Source of the DNA: Cliona cf. orientalis
Lineage: Eukaryota > Porifera > Demospongiae > Clionaida > Clionaidae
DNA length: 64,000 bases
Direction of reading: 5' to 3'
Assembly (NCBI GenBank): GCA_963930775.1
Contig: OZ005691.1
Coordinates: 6,693,000 to 6,756,999 of the forward strand
In this document: in pieces, positions 22,401-34,500 of the stretch
Numbering within the stretch: the stretch's first letter is position 1
How the letters are laid out: each line of letters begins with the position of its first letter
Made by a program: the position numbers and the translations under genes
The notes under the pieces: generated by a model
Databases searched by the model: none
Told to the model about the DNA's origin: nothing
What the model saw: only the letters and a program-made list of their open reading frames with translations

Positions 22401-25400
22401 TGACCGCTCCTTGAGCCTTAACCTAGCGCCTTCGTATGATATCTATGATCGATCCAGCGGAGCACTAGCGCTGCACGCGCTAGCGAGTAACTCGCCTATG
22501 TCTAGTACCTAACCACTCCTCGAGCCTTGCACCTTCATATCCATGATCGATCCAGCACGCCGCTGCACACACTAGCAAATAGCTAGCTTGCCTCGGCTTG
22601 AGGGCCAGGGCGCTGTCACACGACTTCACCATGGCAACGCATTCCGAGCATGCACATTATATCACAAAATGGCGTATCAGACACACCCAGTTGTCAATGC
22701 GCCATACACACCCACTATTACGTAGCTCTTGAGATAACGCCAAACTAGCTGGCCACTGCACTGCGCGCTACAAAATAGAGTGGATTTATGTTATGAGAAC
22801 AAAGGTGAGCGGTCCAGACAGTCTTGAGTTAGCCCTGGAAATGAGAAAGAAAGAAAGAAAGAAACATTGACAATTTGCACTTTTTTCTAAAAAACAAAAA
22901 GAGCTGATTCAGGCTTACCTGATTGTTTCCATGGATGTTTTGGGGCTTGATAGATAGGTAATCTGGTGTAGATTACGAATATGAAAGTTAAAATCTTAGA
23001 AATTTATTTGCTTTGAGATATTTGATGTTTTGTAATGTATTACATGGCATATCCGGATCATCCCTCCTTATAGAGTCTACCAATTATGATTTTATTGACT
23101 GGGCTTATTTTGTGTTGTTGCATTTCTAGGTGACAATTGGTGTGTTTGGGTATCCTGAGCATGTTATCAGTGAACCAATGACTCCCAAAGATTTGGTGAA
23201 GATTATCTACGACAAGTGCATGCCCTTTGACCCGGCTGAGGCTGTGCTGCAGCAGGAGGTGAGGGAATCACACTGCCTATCGGTATCTCAAGTATGGTCA
23301 TGTGCTCTGACAATTTCAGATTATGATCTATCTGGGAAACTATGTGTCGAGTACATACCTCAACTCTGCTTTTGACCACATGTTAAGAATAAGAATTGGG
23401 TATGTTTGATTATGATAAGTAATTATTATCTATTAATTTTAATGATTTAATGCCCTACTATGTTGTGCTGCAGGTGGATAATCCAAGCTATGAAGAATGA
23501 AAGGAGCAGGACCAATGACGATGGAAAGGTATGTACATGTATAGGTATGATTATTTGCCATATACATGTACACAGGAGACAAAAAGAATGGTTGGCAAAA
23601 TTGGTGATAATTTATTTCCTGGTGATAATTATCCTCATATCCTAGCATGACATATTCCTCCTAATCTGAACAGCGAATTGACTATTAGAATTTGGTCATG
23701 CAATGGCTGAATTAGGTATGCCGATATCACAGATTTCAAGAGGCTCATTACTTCTAACCAGCAGATTAATTAGCTAGCCACACCTCAATTGTTATTACTA
23801 TAGAGACCTTGGCCTCAAATTAAAATGTTTCTGCAATACCGAAGTACCTAGGCTTGGCAATTTTTCTTCTGAAAATTGTTTTAGCTGTACTGTATTTATA
23901 GTGAGCCATTGTATGTATAATTGCTCCTCTACTTGCATAATAGACTGTGCAGCAGTTGGCACCATATGAAGTAAAAGAGCTTCTAGTTCAAGTATTGCAG
24001 GATGATGACACTAGGCAAGCGGATATTATTGTGTTTCTTCATTGTTTTATGCATACAATGTGACAATTTAGAACTCCCTTAAATCAGAGGCAGCTTCTAG
24101 GTGCACTGAATACTGTTCCACAAAACTTTTACATCAAAGGTTTGTATCCATAAGGAAAAGTTTTGTTACCGTAAATCGCGAATATTTCGTGTCTAAAATA
24201 TTTCATGCGATAATTTTTCATGTTAGATAATTTTCAGACAAACAACCCTGTACCGCACTATCGTTAACATTGCGCATATATTTTCGTGCATTTAATTTTC
24301 GCACAAGCCAAGCTGTCCGAGAATATTTTAACAATGAAATATTCGCGATTTACGGTATTTATTTTTCTTGCATCAGTATTTGGAATCTTGGAGAAGACTC
24401 CAGGTGGAATATATGCAAGAGGAAAAAGTCTACCTCAGGTACTGACATGACATGTCTAGTATGCCTGAAATTAATTTTGTTGTGAGCCAGAGCAATGTCC
24501 AAAGTGGCAAGAAGTAGTGCGTGAAAACAGTAGCTCCCAGTAGTAGAAAGTATACCTTGGCATGACAATGGATATCCATAGTCACTGTCTTAGTGAACAT
24601 ACTAACATTTCAATTTTCAGTCTGCTCTCAGTGTATACGTAGAGGATTGCGTTGCTCTCCTACAAGCATCAACGCGAAGGCAACGCAATGCATTTTGTAG
24701 CATTACATTGTGAACCGGCCTTAACTTGGATTATGTTCCTTATCTTGGTCATCATTTTTATGATAGATTCCCACTATCTATGAACTGGTTGCTCACGAGA
24801 AAAGCTTTGCTTTGCGTGTGGAGGAATTATTAAGTAACATCAACTTTCCAGAGTACAGGCAAATGATTATAGAGGTATTCTTATCTATCTGATGCAAGGC
24901 CTCAAGCAGTGGAGACTGTTGCAATCTTTGTAGGCTCTGATGGTTGTTTCCACAGTGCTGGAGAGAAATCCTGAAGTCATTATCAGTGGAAGTCTTGATC
25001 TTGATGAAGTAGGTAGTACAAAACCCATTATTGCATATACAGCACCTCATTAATAGTATTATGGTATTCCTGGACAATGTACGTACAGTGGGCCTTAATT
25101 TGATCTCCAAGGTAAACTCATTTCCTCACCCTCATGTACCCTGGATATCGGTAGGTGTTGCATGGCAATGCTAGAAAGTTATTAATTTTTAGGAATTTAC
25201 CTTTTGTCTAGCCGAACACATGAATTTTTGGGTGTAGAGAGTTTTTTTTATTGTTGTTGTTGTTGTTGTTATGATTATAGATTCTTAAAGATGCCATGGC
25301 ATTCTATCAAGAAGATAAAGAAAAAAGGAGTACTGACCTATCATCGGACAGTGACAACCAGCAGGCATACAGCACATCTTATGCTTGTCACAAAGTTGGT

Positions 25401-25595
25401 TATTGTTTTGTGTTCTCAATATGTAGAGATGATGCTTCTTTTTTTTTTCTAATAAATCCACAGAGTGACAGCTTTTACACGCTCTATCAAGATGGTCAGT
25501 TTGGGAGTGCTGCTTACATGGCTAGAGCGGTGGTGAACAAGATGTTACAGGGAGGACTGCACTATGATCCTGCCAAATCATGCACTATTACCTGA
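16470..25595 (+). CDS. PHKB: Phosphorylase b kinase regulatory subunit beta, complete
   Basis: Thirty-one exons join in phase (49, 130, 100, 108, 197, 265, 111, 58, 75, 174, 151, 97, 84, 102, 83, 174, 187, 127, 58, 91, 129, 80, 55, 71, 50, 62, 108, 79, 23, 84, 132 bp), giving about 1097 residues (human 1093). The protein is a scaffold and regulatory subunit of the kinase that activates glycogen phosphorylase in the cytosol. Beta-subunit identity is shown by [72 protein letters not shown] and the calmodulin/partner region near the C terminus. The N-terminal half is a glycoside-hydrolase-15-like fold in this family. The protein ends CTIT, a CaaX box like human CLIS. The exon ending 24014 uses a GC donor; exon 30 (25281-25364) may also end at a GC donor. 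Key exon limits: 16470-16518, 16767-16896, 17216-17323, 17645-17909, 19862-20035, 20772-20862, 23130-23258, 24767-24874, 25464-25595. Confidence 0.95.
20863..23129. other. Largest PHKB intron (2.3 kb), filled with repeats
   Basis: It holds a poly-C tract at 20982-21000 followed by a GA-rich stretch, the MITE-like element described separately, a block at 21520-21660 inverted relative to 14165-14305, a GAAA simple repeat near 22848-22864, and GC-rich words around 22450-22600 (AGCGCTGCACGCGCTAGCGAG). A 95-codon open frame at 21634-21921 has no recognisable family and is probably chance. No nested gene is supported. Confidence 0.5.
21149..21537. mobile_element. MITE-like element with long inverted repeats, copy 2
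   Basis: The ends are inverted copies including AAAACAATTGAAT.(A)AATTGAAGGATG and the following ~90 bp up to CATCCCTACGCTTGC. It is the same family as 15431-15766, with the inner segment reversed. The complementary arms would form a hairpin of more than 100 bp in RNA from the PHKB intron. Confidence 0.8.
24167..24357. mobile_element. 191-bp MITE with perfect 22-bp inverted ends (TACCGTAAATCGCGAATATTTC)
   Basis: It fits within a 237-bp PHKB intron and ends 19 bp before the next exon, after the acceptor polypyrimidine region begins. The ends are perfectly complementary over 22 bp, which suggests recent activity. The interior is AT-rich with no coding capacity. The TACCGTA start recalls, but is distinct from, the TACCGTATAGCC family seen elsewhere in the window. 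Confidence 0.85.
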
Positions 25596-25792
25596 TTTTA
25601 GATTATGCTTATGTTCAATGTTTGTATGCGTAGATACACTGCACCCATTACATTGTTATTCATGAACTTCGTTGTATTGCACATGCAGCTACAGTTATAG
25701 AGCATGATTAGTAATCTGAGACGCTATGATTAGGTTGGCGCATGCGCCAATCTGCGACGCGGAGCTCACTTCCACATTATTAATTTTTTGAG

Positions 25793-26721
25793 ATGGAGTA
25801 TTGCGATTCCACTAATAGCACTGCAAGACCAAGAAATTTTTTTCTCTTCTTGGTCTCATCGTGCATGTTACTTTCCGGTATCTTGATCTCTCTTGGACTG
25901 ACTGCATTCACATTCACTCCAAGCTATCGTACAGGAACATTCTGGACTGGTATTTTGGTACGCATGAAACTAAAAAAAAAACTACCAATACTTTTAATAG
26001 TATATTAATACAGATGCTTACAAATGGTGTATACAACATTGCTTGGCTTTGTATTCGAGTATTTTGTGACAGTAAAGGATGTGTAAGAAGACACAAAAGA
26101 AAATTGGTGAGTTTAAACTACGGGGAGTATTGGTGTTCAGCAAAATGTTTTTTAATGCTTTAATAGGGAGTAGTCAGCTCTACACTCAGTGGAATATGTT
26201 TTACTGCTTGTGTGATAGGAGCAGTCTTAGACATCATGGCTGCATTCCTTCTTCAGAGAACTGACTTCACCCAATGTGCATACACCAGCAGTGTAATGAT
26301 GGTCTCCTGTGCCAGCCCAGTTTGCCCTAACCTCCAACTCCAAGCAAGCACCTGCTACTGTTGTTATCTCTATAACACTCGCACTAAGGGGGGCTGTGAT
26401 ACTCCACTGCTACTTGCAAAACAAACCTATTTCAGTGGAGTAGACTCATGCAGTGCAATTACCAGCACTCTTCAGCCAATGCTTAGCACTATGGCAGGAC
26501 TCAATCTTCTAGCTGCAGTCATGAGCATGATCTACATATTCCAATCTAATCCCATTGTATATCAAGAAGAGAGAGATTCTAAACCACCTTCCACTCACAA
26601 CAGCAACAAGTTATTTTGTACAGTCAAGGCAATGGCTGACTATCTTCTGGGTCACACTAAACAGTTCAAGAGTGTGTCAGAAACAACAGACACTGATATT
26701 GATAATAATTATTATTCTTGA
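25793..26721 (+). CDS. Four-helix (tetraspan) membrane protein, family not identified
   Basis: Three exons with phase-0 joins: 25793-25957, 26014-26106, 26167-26721; 270 residues. Hydrophobic segments are visible at about residues 17-41 (LFLVSSCMLLSGILISLGLT), 56-71, 88-116 (FTACVIGAVLDIMAAFLL) and 185-207 (GLNLLAAVMSMIYIF). The stretch between segments 3 and 4 has many cysteines, including a CYCC cluster, suggesting a disulphide-bonded extracellular loop; the tail is hydrophilic. The first loop is basic (RRHKRKL). The layout resembles MS4A or ENTREP/FAM189-type tetraspan proteins, but I see no decisive motif. It starts 197 bp after PHKB ends, and its stop is 13 bp from the WWOX stop on the opposite strand, so the two 3' untranslated regions must overlap. 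Confidence 0.7.
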
Positions 26722-26734
26722 GCTTATAAAACTA

Positions 26735-29700
26735 CTAACTTTCTGGAGATATAATATTATTATTATCTATTTTCTCTGCAATAATCTGTTCACTGAGTTC
26801 CCATAGTGCTGCAGCAGTATTGGGGTCCTGGGCCTCTGGGGAAGGTTCTGCTGGCCAGCACTCGTACATGTACAGTCCTCCAATGCCTTCCATACTGGGA
26901 TGAGCTGCACAGTAGACCACTGTAGAGGCAGCTTGTTCCTGAAGATATAATAATAATAAAAAAAAAAAAATTACTGTCATAACAAGGTTCTGAATTATCT
27001 GTTGTTCACAGTATTATCAACTATCGGCTATAGACCACTTCTCGTCGGACGACCTTTACCTACCCTATCCACATGATAGGCTAGGTAAAAATTGTTGGGT
27101 AAAAAGGTTGACAACGTCCAAAAGCATCTGAGAGCGTGCTTCAAGCTTGTGTCTATGTAATGAAAAGCTGAATAAACGAAGATTCTCTTCGGACAACTTA
27201 ACTTTTGCCCTGAGGATGAGTAGAGCATCTAGTCGAAACGTCGGCAAGTTTTACCGAACAGTTAAGTTGTCCGAAAAGAACCTTCGTTTATTCATGCAGA
27301 GCAACTGAGAACGATGTCACTTAATGAAAAGCTTACTACATCCCTCGTCCCTCATGAATGTATCATACTGCGCTACTGTACGCCATCAACCTTGGACACA
27401 TGTGCCTGCTCTGTATTGCATAATATTGGGGTGAGCAGTGTGAGCCAGTTGACCCGGATGTGACCTCGACCTGCCAAGGCTGCCATGTGCGTGATTGAAT
27501 AGGGGAATCCCCCCAGAGTACAAGCTCATCAAAGAAAGCAAACAGACAGAATCGCCATAATAATATTATATCATCGATAGTCCACAATCTCTTCTACGCC
27601 AGGTTCGAATTCTGGGTCCCATTCATGCACACTAAACATTTTAAATCAGTCTTCACTGCAATTTCATCATAATTTCATTTTGTTGTTGATTGGGACTCGG
27701 GATGTAACTTAGTAGTGCTTACTAGCGGCGTGCGCTCATACAGTCGGCCCCGCATTGTTTACAGTTACCCATGATGTTTATTGCATTCCACCAGAACATC
27801 TCGCTGTATGCATGGTCACCAGACCCTCTTCTGAGATTGAAGGGTGTGGCTAGCAAGACTAGGATTATTGAACTATAGAACCATACATCCCGAGTCCCAA
27901 TCAACAAAAAACAATGCGGCCAACCGATGAGGTAATTATGATGAAAATATTATAATGAAAATGCGGTGGACCCAAAATTTGAACCTAGCATAGAAGAGAC
28001 TGTGGACTATCAATGAGATATGGCGATTCTCTCAGCTCGGTTTCTTTGGCGAGCGCGTACTCCGGGGGGATTTCCTTGTTCAGTCTAGCACATGGCAGGT
28101 CAAGGTCACGTCCGGGTCAACCAGCTCACTCCGCGGCGCAGTTTGTCGATGTGTCCGAGGTCACACAGTTTTCATGAGGAACGAGGGATGTAGTAAGTTT
28201 TTCATTACATCCCGAGTCCCAATCAACAAAAAAAAAAAAAACAATTCGCCAACTGATGAGGTAATTATGATGAAACCTATGATGAAAAGATGATGAAATC
28301 AATAATGAACTTGCTGTAAAACTGTATCAAAATGTTTAGCGCGCATGAAAGGTTGTTGGAATCCAGAATTCGAACCTAGCATAGAAGAGATCGTGGACTA
28401 TCGATGATATATGGCGATTCTCTCAGTTTGCTTTCTTTGGTGAGCTCGCATGCGGGGGGATTTCCCTATTCAGTCTAGCACATTTCAGGGATCAACTATA
28501 GATCAACTGGCTCAAGCTGCGCACCCCAATAATATACGGAGCATGCACAGTTTGTCAAGGTGTCCTAGTTCAAATTATGGCGGCATACAGTAGCGCATGA
28601 GGGACGAGGGATGTAGTCTAAGTTTTTCATTACATCCTGAGTCCCAATCCACAAAACGATTCGGCCAACCGACGAGGTAATTATGATGAAATGATGATGA
28701 AACCTATGATGAAATTATGATGAAATTGGGGTAAAAACTGCTTCAAAATGTTTAGCTCGCACGATAGGGTGTTGGGACCCAGAATTCGAACCTAGTGTAG
28801 AAGAGATTGTGGACTATCGATGATATAAGGTGATTCTCTCAGTTTGCTTTCTTTAGCGAGCTCACTCTCTGGGGGGATTTCCCTATTCAGTCTAGCACAT
28901 GGCAGGTGGAGGTCACATCCGGGTCAACCGGCTCAAGCCACACGCCCCAATAGCATGCGCAGTTTGTCGATGTGTCCTAGTTCGAATTATGGCGGCGTAC
29001 AGTAGCGCAGTGTAATACTTATCATGAGGGACTCGGGATGTAGTCTAAGTTTTTCATTACATCCCGTAGTCCCAATCAACAAAAAACAATTCGGCCAACC
29101 GATGAGGTAATCATGATGAAATATGATGAAATTGTGACGAAAATGCGGTTAAGACTGTTTCCAAAATGTTTTGCACACATGAAAGCTTGTTGGGACCCAG
29201 AATTCAAACCTAGCATAGAAGAGATTGTGGACTATCGATGAGATATGGCAATTCTCTCAGTTCGCTTTCTTTGGCGAGCTCGCACTTGGGGGGATTTCCC
29301 TATTCAGTCTAGCACATGCATATGGCAGGTAGAGATCACGTCCGGGTCAACCGGCTCAAGCCGCACGCCCTAATATACGCGTATACAGAGCATGCGTAGT
29401 TTGTCGATGTATCTTAGTTCGAATTATGGTGGCGTACAGTAGCGGGGTGTAATATTTTTCATGAGGGACGAGGGATGTAGTCTAAGTTTTTCATTACGTC
29501 CAGAGTCCCAATTCCAAAAAAAGAATTCGGCTGACCGATGAGTAATCGATGACGAAAGTAATGACGAAATGATGATGAAATTGCTGTGAAACTGTTTCAA
29601 AATGTTTAGCACGCATGAAAGGTTGTTGGGACCCAGAATTCGAACCTAGCGTAGAAGACATCGAGGACTATCGATGAGATATGGCGATTTTCTCAGTTCG

Positions 29701-31522
29701 CCTTCTTTGGCGAGCTCGCACTCGGGGGGATTTCCCTGTTCAGTCTAGCACATGGCAGGTGGAGGTCTCGTCCGGGTCACGTCAACCGGCTCAAGCCGCG
29801 CGCCCCAATATACACGTGTACGGAGCATGCGCACTTTGTCGACGTGTCCTAGTTAGAATTTATGGCGGCTACTTTTCATGAGGGACTCGGGATGTAGTCT
29901 AAGTTGTTCATTATGTCCAGAGTCCCAATCAACAAACCGATTCGGCCGATCGATGAGGTAATTATGATGAAATGATGATGAAACCTATGATGAAATTGGG
30001 GTGAAGACTGCTTCAAAATGTTTAGCTCGCATGACAGGGTATTGGGACCCAGAATTCGAACCTAGCGTAGAGGAGATCGTGGACTATTGATGATATAATA
30101 TTATGGCGATTCTCTCAGTTTGCTTTCTTCAGCAAGCTCGCTCTCCGGGGGAATTTCCCTATTCAGTCGAGCACATGGCAGGTGGAGGTCAAGCCGCGCG
30201 CCCCATTATACGCGTATACGGAGCATGCGCAGTTTGTCAATGTGTCCTACGGTAGCGCGTTGTTGGGACCCAGAATTCGAACCTAGCGTAGAAGAGATCG
30301 TGGTCATCCGATGATATCATTATGGCGTTTCTCTCAGTTCGCTTTCTCTAGCGAGCTCGCTTTCAGGGCAGGGGGATTTCCCTATTCAATCGAGCACATG
30401 GCAGGTGAAGGTCAACCGGCTCAAGCCGCGTGCCCCAATATTGTACGCGTATACGGAGCATGCGCAGTTTGTCAATGTGTCCTAGTTCGAATTTATGGTG
30501 GCGTATTCATGAGGGACTGTGGACGTAGTCTCTAAGTTTTTCATTACGTCCAGAGTCCCAATCAACAAATCGCTATTCGGCCTCGCGATGAGGTAATTAT
30601 AATGAAATGATGATGAAACCTATGATGAAATTGGGGTGAAAACTGCTTCAAAATGTTTAGCGCGCATGACAGGGTGTTGAGACCCAGAATTCGAACCTAG
30701 CGTAGAAGAGATCGTGGACTATTGATGAGATATGGCGATTCTCTCAGTTCGCTTTCTTTGGCGAGCTCGCACTCGGGGGGATTTCCCTATTCAGTCTAGC
30801 ACATGGCAGGTGGAGGTCATGTCCGGGTCAACCGGCTCAAGCCGCGCGCCCCAATATTGTACGCGTATACGGAGCATGCGCAGTTTGTCGATGTGTCCTG
30901 GTTCGAATTTATGGCGGCGTATTCATGAGGGACTCTGGACGTAGTCTCTAAGTTGTTCATTATATCCCCAGTAGCAATTTACTTTTCGGTGTTTATGAGG
31001 TAATTATGATATAATCTATAATGTAATTATGATGTGACCTATGAGGTAATTATGAGAAAATTCAGAGCCTCGGTGGAGCCTTTCTGAGGCTTGAAAATCG
31101 GTAAGTATGTAGAGCATCAAACTCTTTGTATCCAGCGAATATATTACAAGCTGAGTGCTACTTTCTCTGGCAAGTATGACTGGTCAAACTTCTTGCTTTA
31201 CGTAATCCCGTATATAAATATAGCTAGCCTGTGCTCATACCACGATCCGACTGATCTGAACATTGGAAGCTTTACCGTGCTGTCAAGCTTATCTCTGTGA
31301 TCAAAGCATCGAAATCTGTCACTATGAGGTCAAGAGACTCCATCACCGCAATTGGGGCATAGAATATGCGCACTATGTTGACGACCTTTACCATGTGCAC
31401 CATTATTGATATCATGCAGCTACTACAGTGTTCGTAACAAATTAAATCTCTGATTGGATGTGATCAGATCCTATCGCCGGAACAACTCGTATGCACGGTG
31501 ACCAGATCCCTCCTTCCCTCAG

Positions 31523-31567
<45 letters not shown>

Positions 31568-34500
31568 GTGGCTCATGAGACTACAATAATCTCCCTACTA
31601 TTTATCTTTACAAACAAAAAATGCCAAATAGAAACTTCAGCTCTTTCACCCATAATATTATTAATGGTAAAGTACGCCACATCTGAAATTATCATATTCA
31701 TAATAGTTATGCCATACAGCATTCCCATATACAACACATCCAGGGGTATACATAAGAACAAGAAATCATATCTAACACTGTGTACATACTCCGCAGCTAT
31801 AGCGCTATACCAGGATATTCATTGATGACCTTATGCTAGTCACTTGTAAATTTGGCGGTTGAGCCCCAAATCACTATTATAAGAATATTGGCAGATTTAA
31901 ATTTGGCGGTTCGGTACGGGATCGCCATACATATATATGCGAGTAGGACATTTTGGTGGATTTTAATTTGGCGGTTGTAATATAGACCGCCAAACCGCCA
32001 AATTTTCCGGCTATACGGTAATATGCATATCCCTTAATATACACACTTCATGGAAACCCCTCCACTGGGAATGCATTCAATTGGTCAAATGGTGGCACTA
32101 GTAAACATTGAAACATGAGTATATGGACCTAATCAGCTTAGCACATGGTTCATCCCCTCTCCCCATTTTCACATTCCAGCTATAATTATGTAGGCAATAT
32201 GAGAGCAATTATAGCAATGACTACCATCCATTATCACTCTGGCAAGATATCCATGCATCATACACTACATACAGATCCAATGCTGGATCCTAGCTTGTGT
32301 CAGATTATGAATTCCACCGTTCCCTGCCAAAAGATCACCTTATGAAACAGTGCAGTCAGTTGAGTTGCAGCATCAATGGTATTACTACACAATAAACTGC
32401 AAGCAATAGTAGACCTTAACTAGGACGCAGAAAGCATAATAATAATAGTACCCAGCTCCAAAATAACTACAGCTCTCTATAGCACATATACAGCCAGTGT
32501 GAATTTGCCCATGATGCCACAGTTGGGATAAAAGAGTGACTTGAATAACAATATTAATTTGGGGGAAGGGAAGCATTCTTCATACATGATTGGATCGTTG
32601 AAAGGTCAACATTTGAAGTCTCAGAAAGAGCTTGTTTAGTGGTAATGAACAGTGATAGTGGACATGATCAGGAAAGGTCAGGGAAGCTCTCCAGGCCACA
32701 ACATGTGTGGTTGCCAAGCAATCAGCTGAAATCCCAACCAGCATGAACATGTGCTTTTCTGTGAGAAATTGTACATGCGCATGCCATGTGCCATCATAAT
32801 TATGGTGCCATGCCATGCCATGTACATGCATGCACATGTATGACAAAGGGATTATCTTAATCTTATAACATAGGTTATACTGCCATTCTTCTTAGTAATT
32901 TTTATACCAAGACCCTCTATCATATGCTTCTCCCAGCATTTCAATGCTACATAGATAGCCTAGTTGAAATAGATACAGGAATATAAAACTAACGTATGTA
33001 GTAAGTCAGTGATAACCTAACAGAGCAGCTGACAGGATGGATATTTAGAATGTGGTTTTCAGATCCAATATCATGACAATAACATATTCAGAGCAAGAAA
33101 ATTCCCTTACATTGGCTCTTACTAACACTCACACACCCACACTAAGTGGGAGCACTTCATAGGGTGCTACAGTATCTATGGAGGACATAAACAGCAAGGT
33201 GCATGTACAGTGACAGAAGACACACATTACCATATCCTGTTAATCTTTTAAGGTCAGTAACACTAATTGCGAAATACCCAAGACCAATGACCTTTTAGAG
33301 ACCAAGCATCTCCCTGTAATTCCCACTGATTTCCATGTCATGTGTCATACCAATAAAGGTGCCTTCCTGCAAAGGCCAGAGACACCTGACCAATGAAATC
33401 CAGCAGGTGTCCAGAAACACAACAAGATCAAAGGCTCAGGCCAAACATCAAAAGGCTATACATAAATTTAATGGTTTACAACTCATGCCATGGAGACACT
33501 TACATGTAGGACACCTAATCCCATTAGAATAAATACCATACTTCATCTACAAATTCGGCCCTTCTAATTATTCGGCACCCTTTACTGAAAGATTGAAAAT
33601 ATTTCAGCAAAGGTTGTTGTGTGTATATGCTATATATGGGAATAGAATGCGCACGTGGATGGATTGTTGAATATTATTAACCTCTAAAAATTCGGTAAAG
33701 TTCAAGTAATATCATTATTTGCATGCCGAATTTTTAGAAGAGATATGGCAATAGTTTCATTACATTGTACATCTTAGGAAACTTCCCACAATCGGGCTGT
33801 ACTAGAGTTCTACAGTATCAGCAAGTACTCCCCTATACACAAGTGACAATGGAATATACATACATTGGCCTTGTCCCAATAACTTACCACAGATTTGGTA
33901 AAAGGCCTTGCCACCGTAAATGCAGCCTTGTACAACAGTCCTAAGTCCCTAGTCAGATTGGTTGGTAACAGATTTCCAGGGTGGACAGCATTGCAGTAGA
34001 CTCCTTGCTCAACATTATTTCGATGGAACTGAATGGCAAACAGCAGATTGCAGAGCTTTGAGGTTCCATACGCAGTAATGGAGCTAAACTTGTCCTTTGA
34101 GGGATGACGCAAGATTTGAAGATCAAGGTAGGAGGACAGGTATGCTGGATGCCTGGATAAGAGGTGAGTACAGCTTGTTTACCACACAATATAGCCATGC
34201 CTATACAATAACAGCACTAGGGCTACACAAACAATCACGTAAGGACTGGATGACTCCATTAAATAAACACAATACAATAGGGTGTCTATAGCACATGTAG
34301 AAAGTGAGATAAAGGGGACAGTGAACACTAAACACTCCACACTACCTCGCTGTGCTCCAATGACTAACCAGTGAGATTCAGATGTGATAACCACAACTCT
34401 TGACGGTTTGGATTTCTTTAGAACTGGTAACAACAACTGTGCAAGGTAGAAGTGTCCTAGGTGATTAATGGCGAAGTGCCGTTCCAAACCATCTACTGTT

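Noticed and set aside
28750-28800. Array unit as a tRNA-derived SINE
   Set aside because: The complement has a GGTTCGAATTC word like box B, but no box A at the right distance, no tRNA fold and no tail.
29681-30944. Recurring 64-74-codon frames in the tandem array
   Set aside because: They repeat once per unit and drift between frames with indels, so they are by-products of the repeat, not conserved peptides.
27885-30961. CRISPR-like array
   Set aside because: Units are about 425 bp with no short repeat/unique spacer pattern, and the genome is eukaryotic; it is a tandem satellite-like repeat.
34346-34395. Alternative WWOX splice (donor CACTG|GTTAGT joined to TCCAG|GCATCC)
   Set aside because: Also in phase and possible; I kept the GCGAG|GTAGTG donor because the resulting length is closer to the family in the substrate loop, but did not rule the other out.
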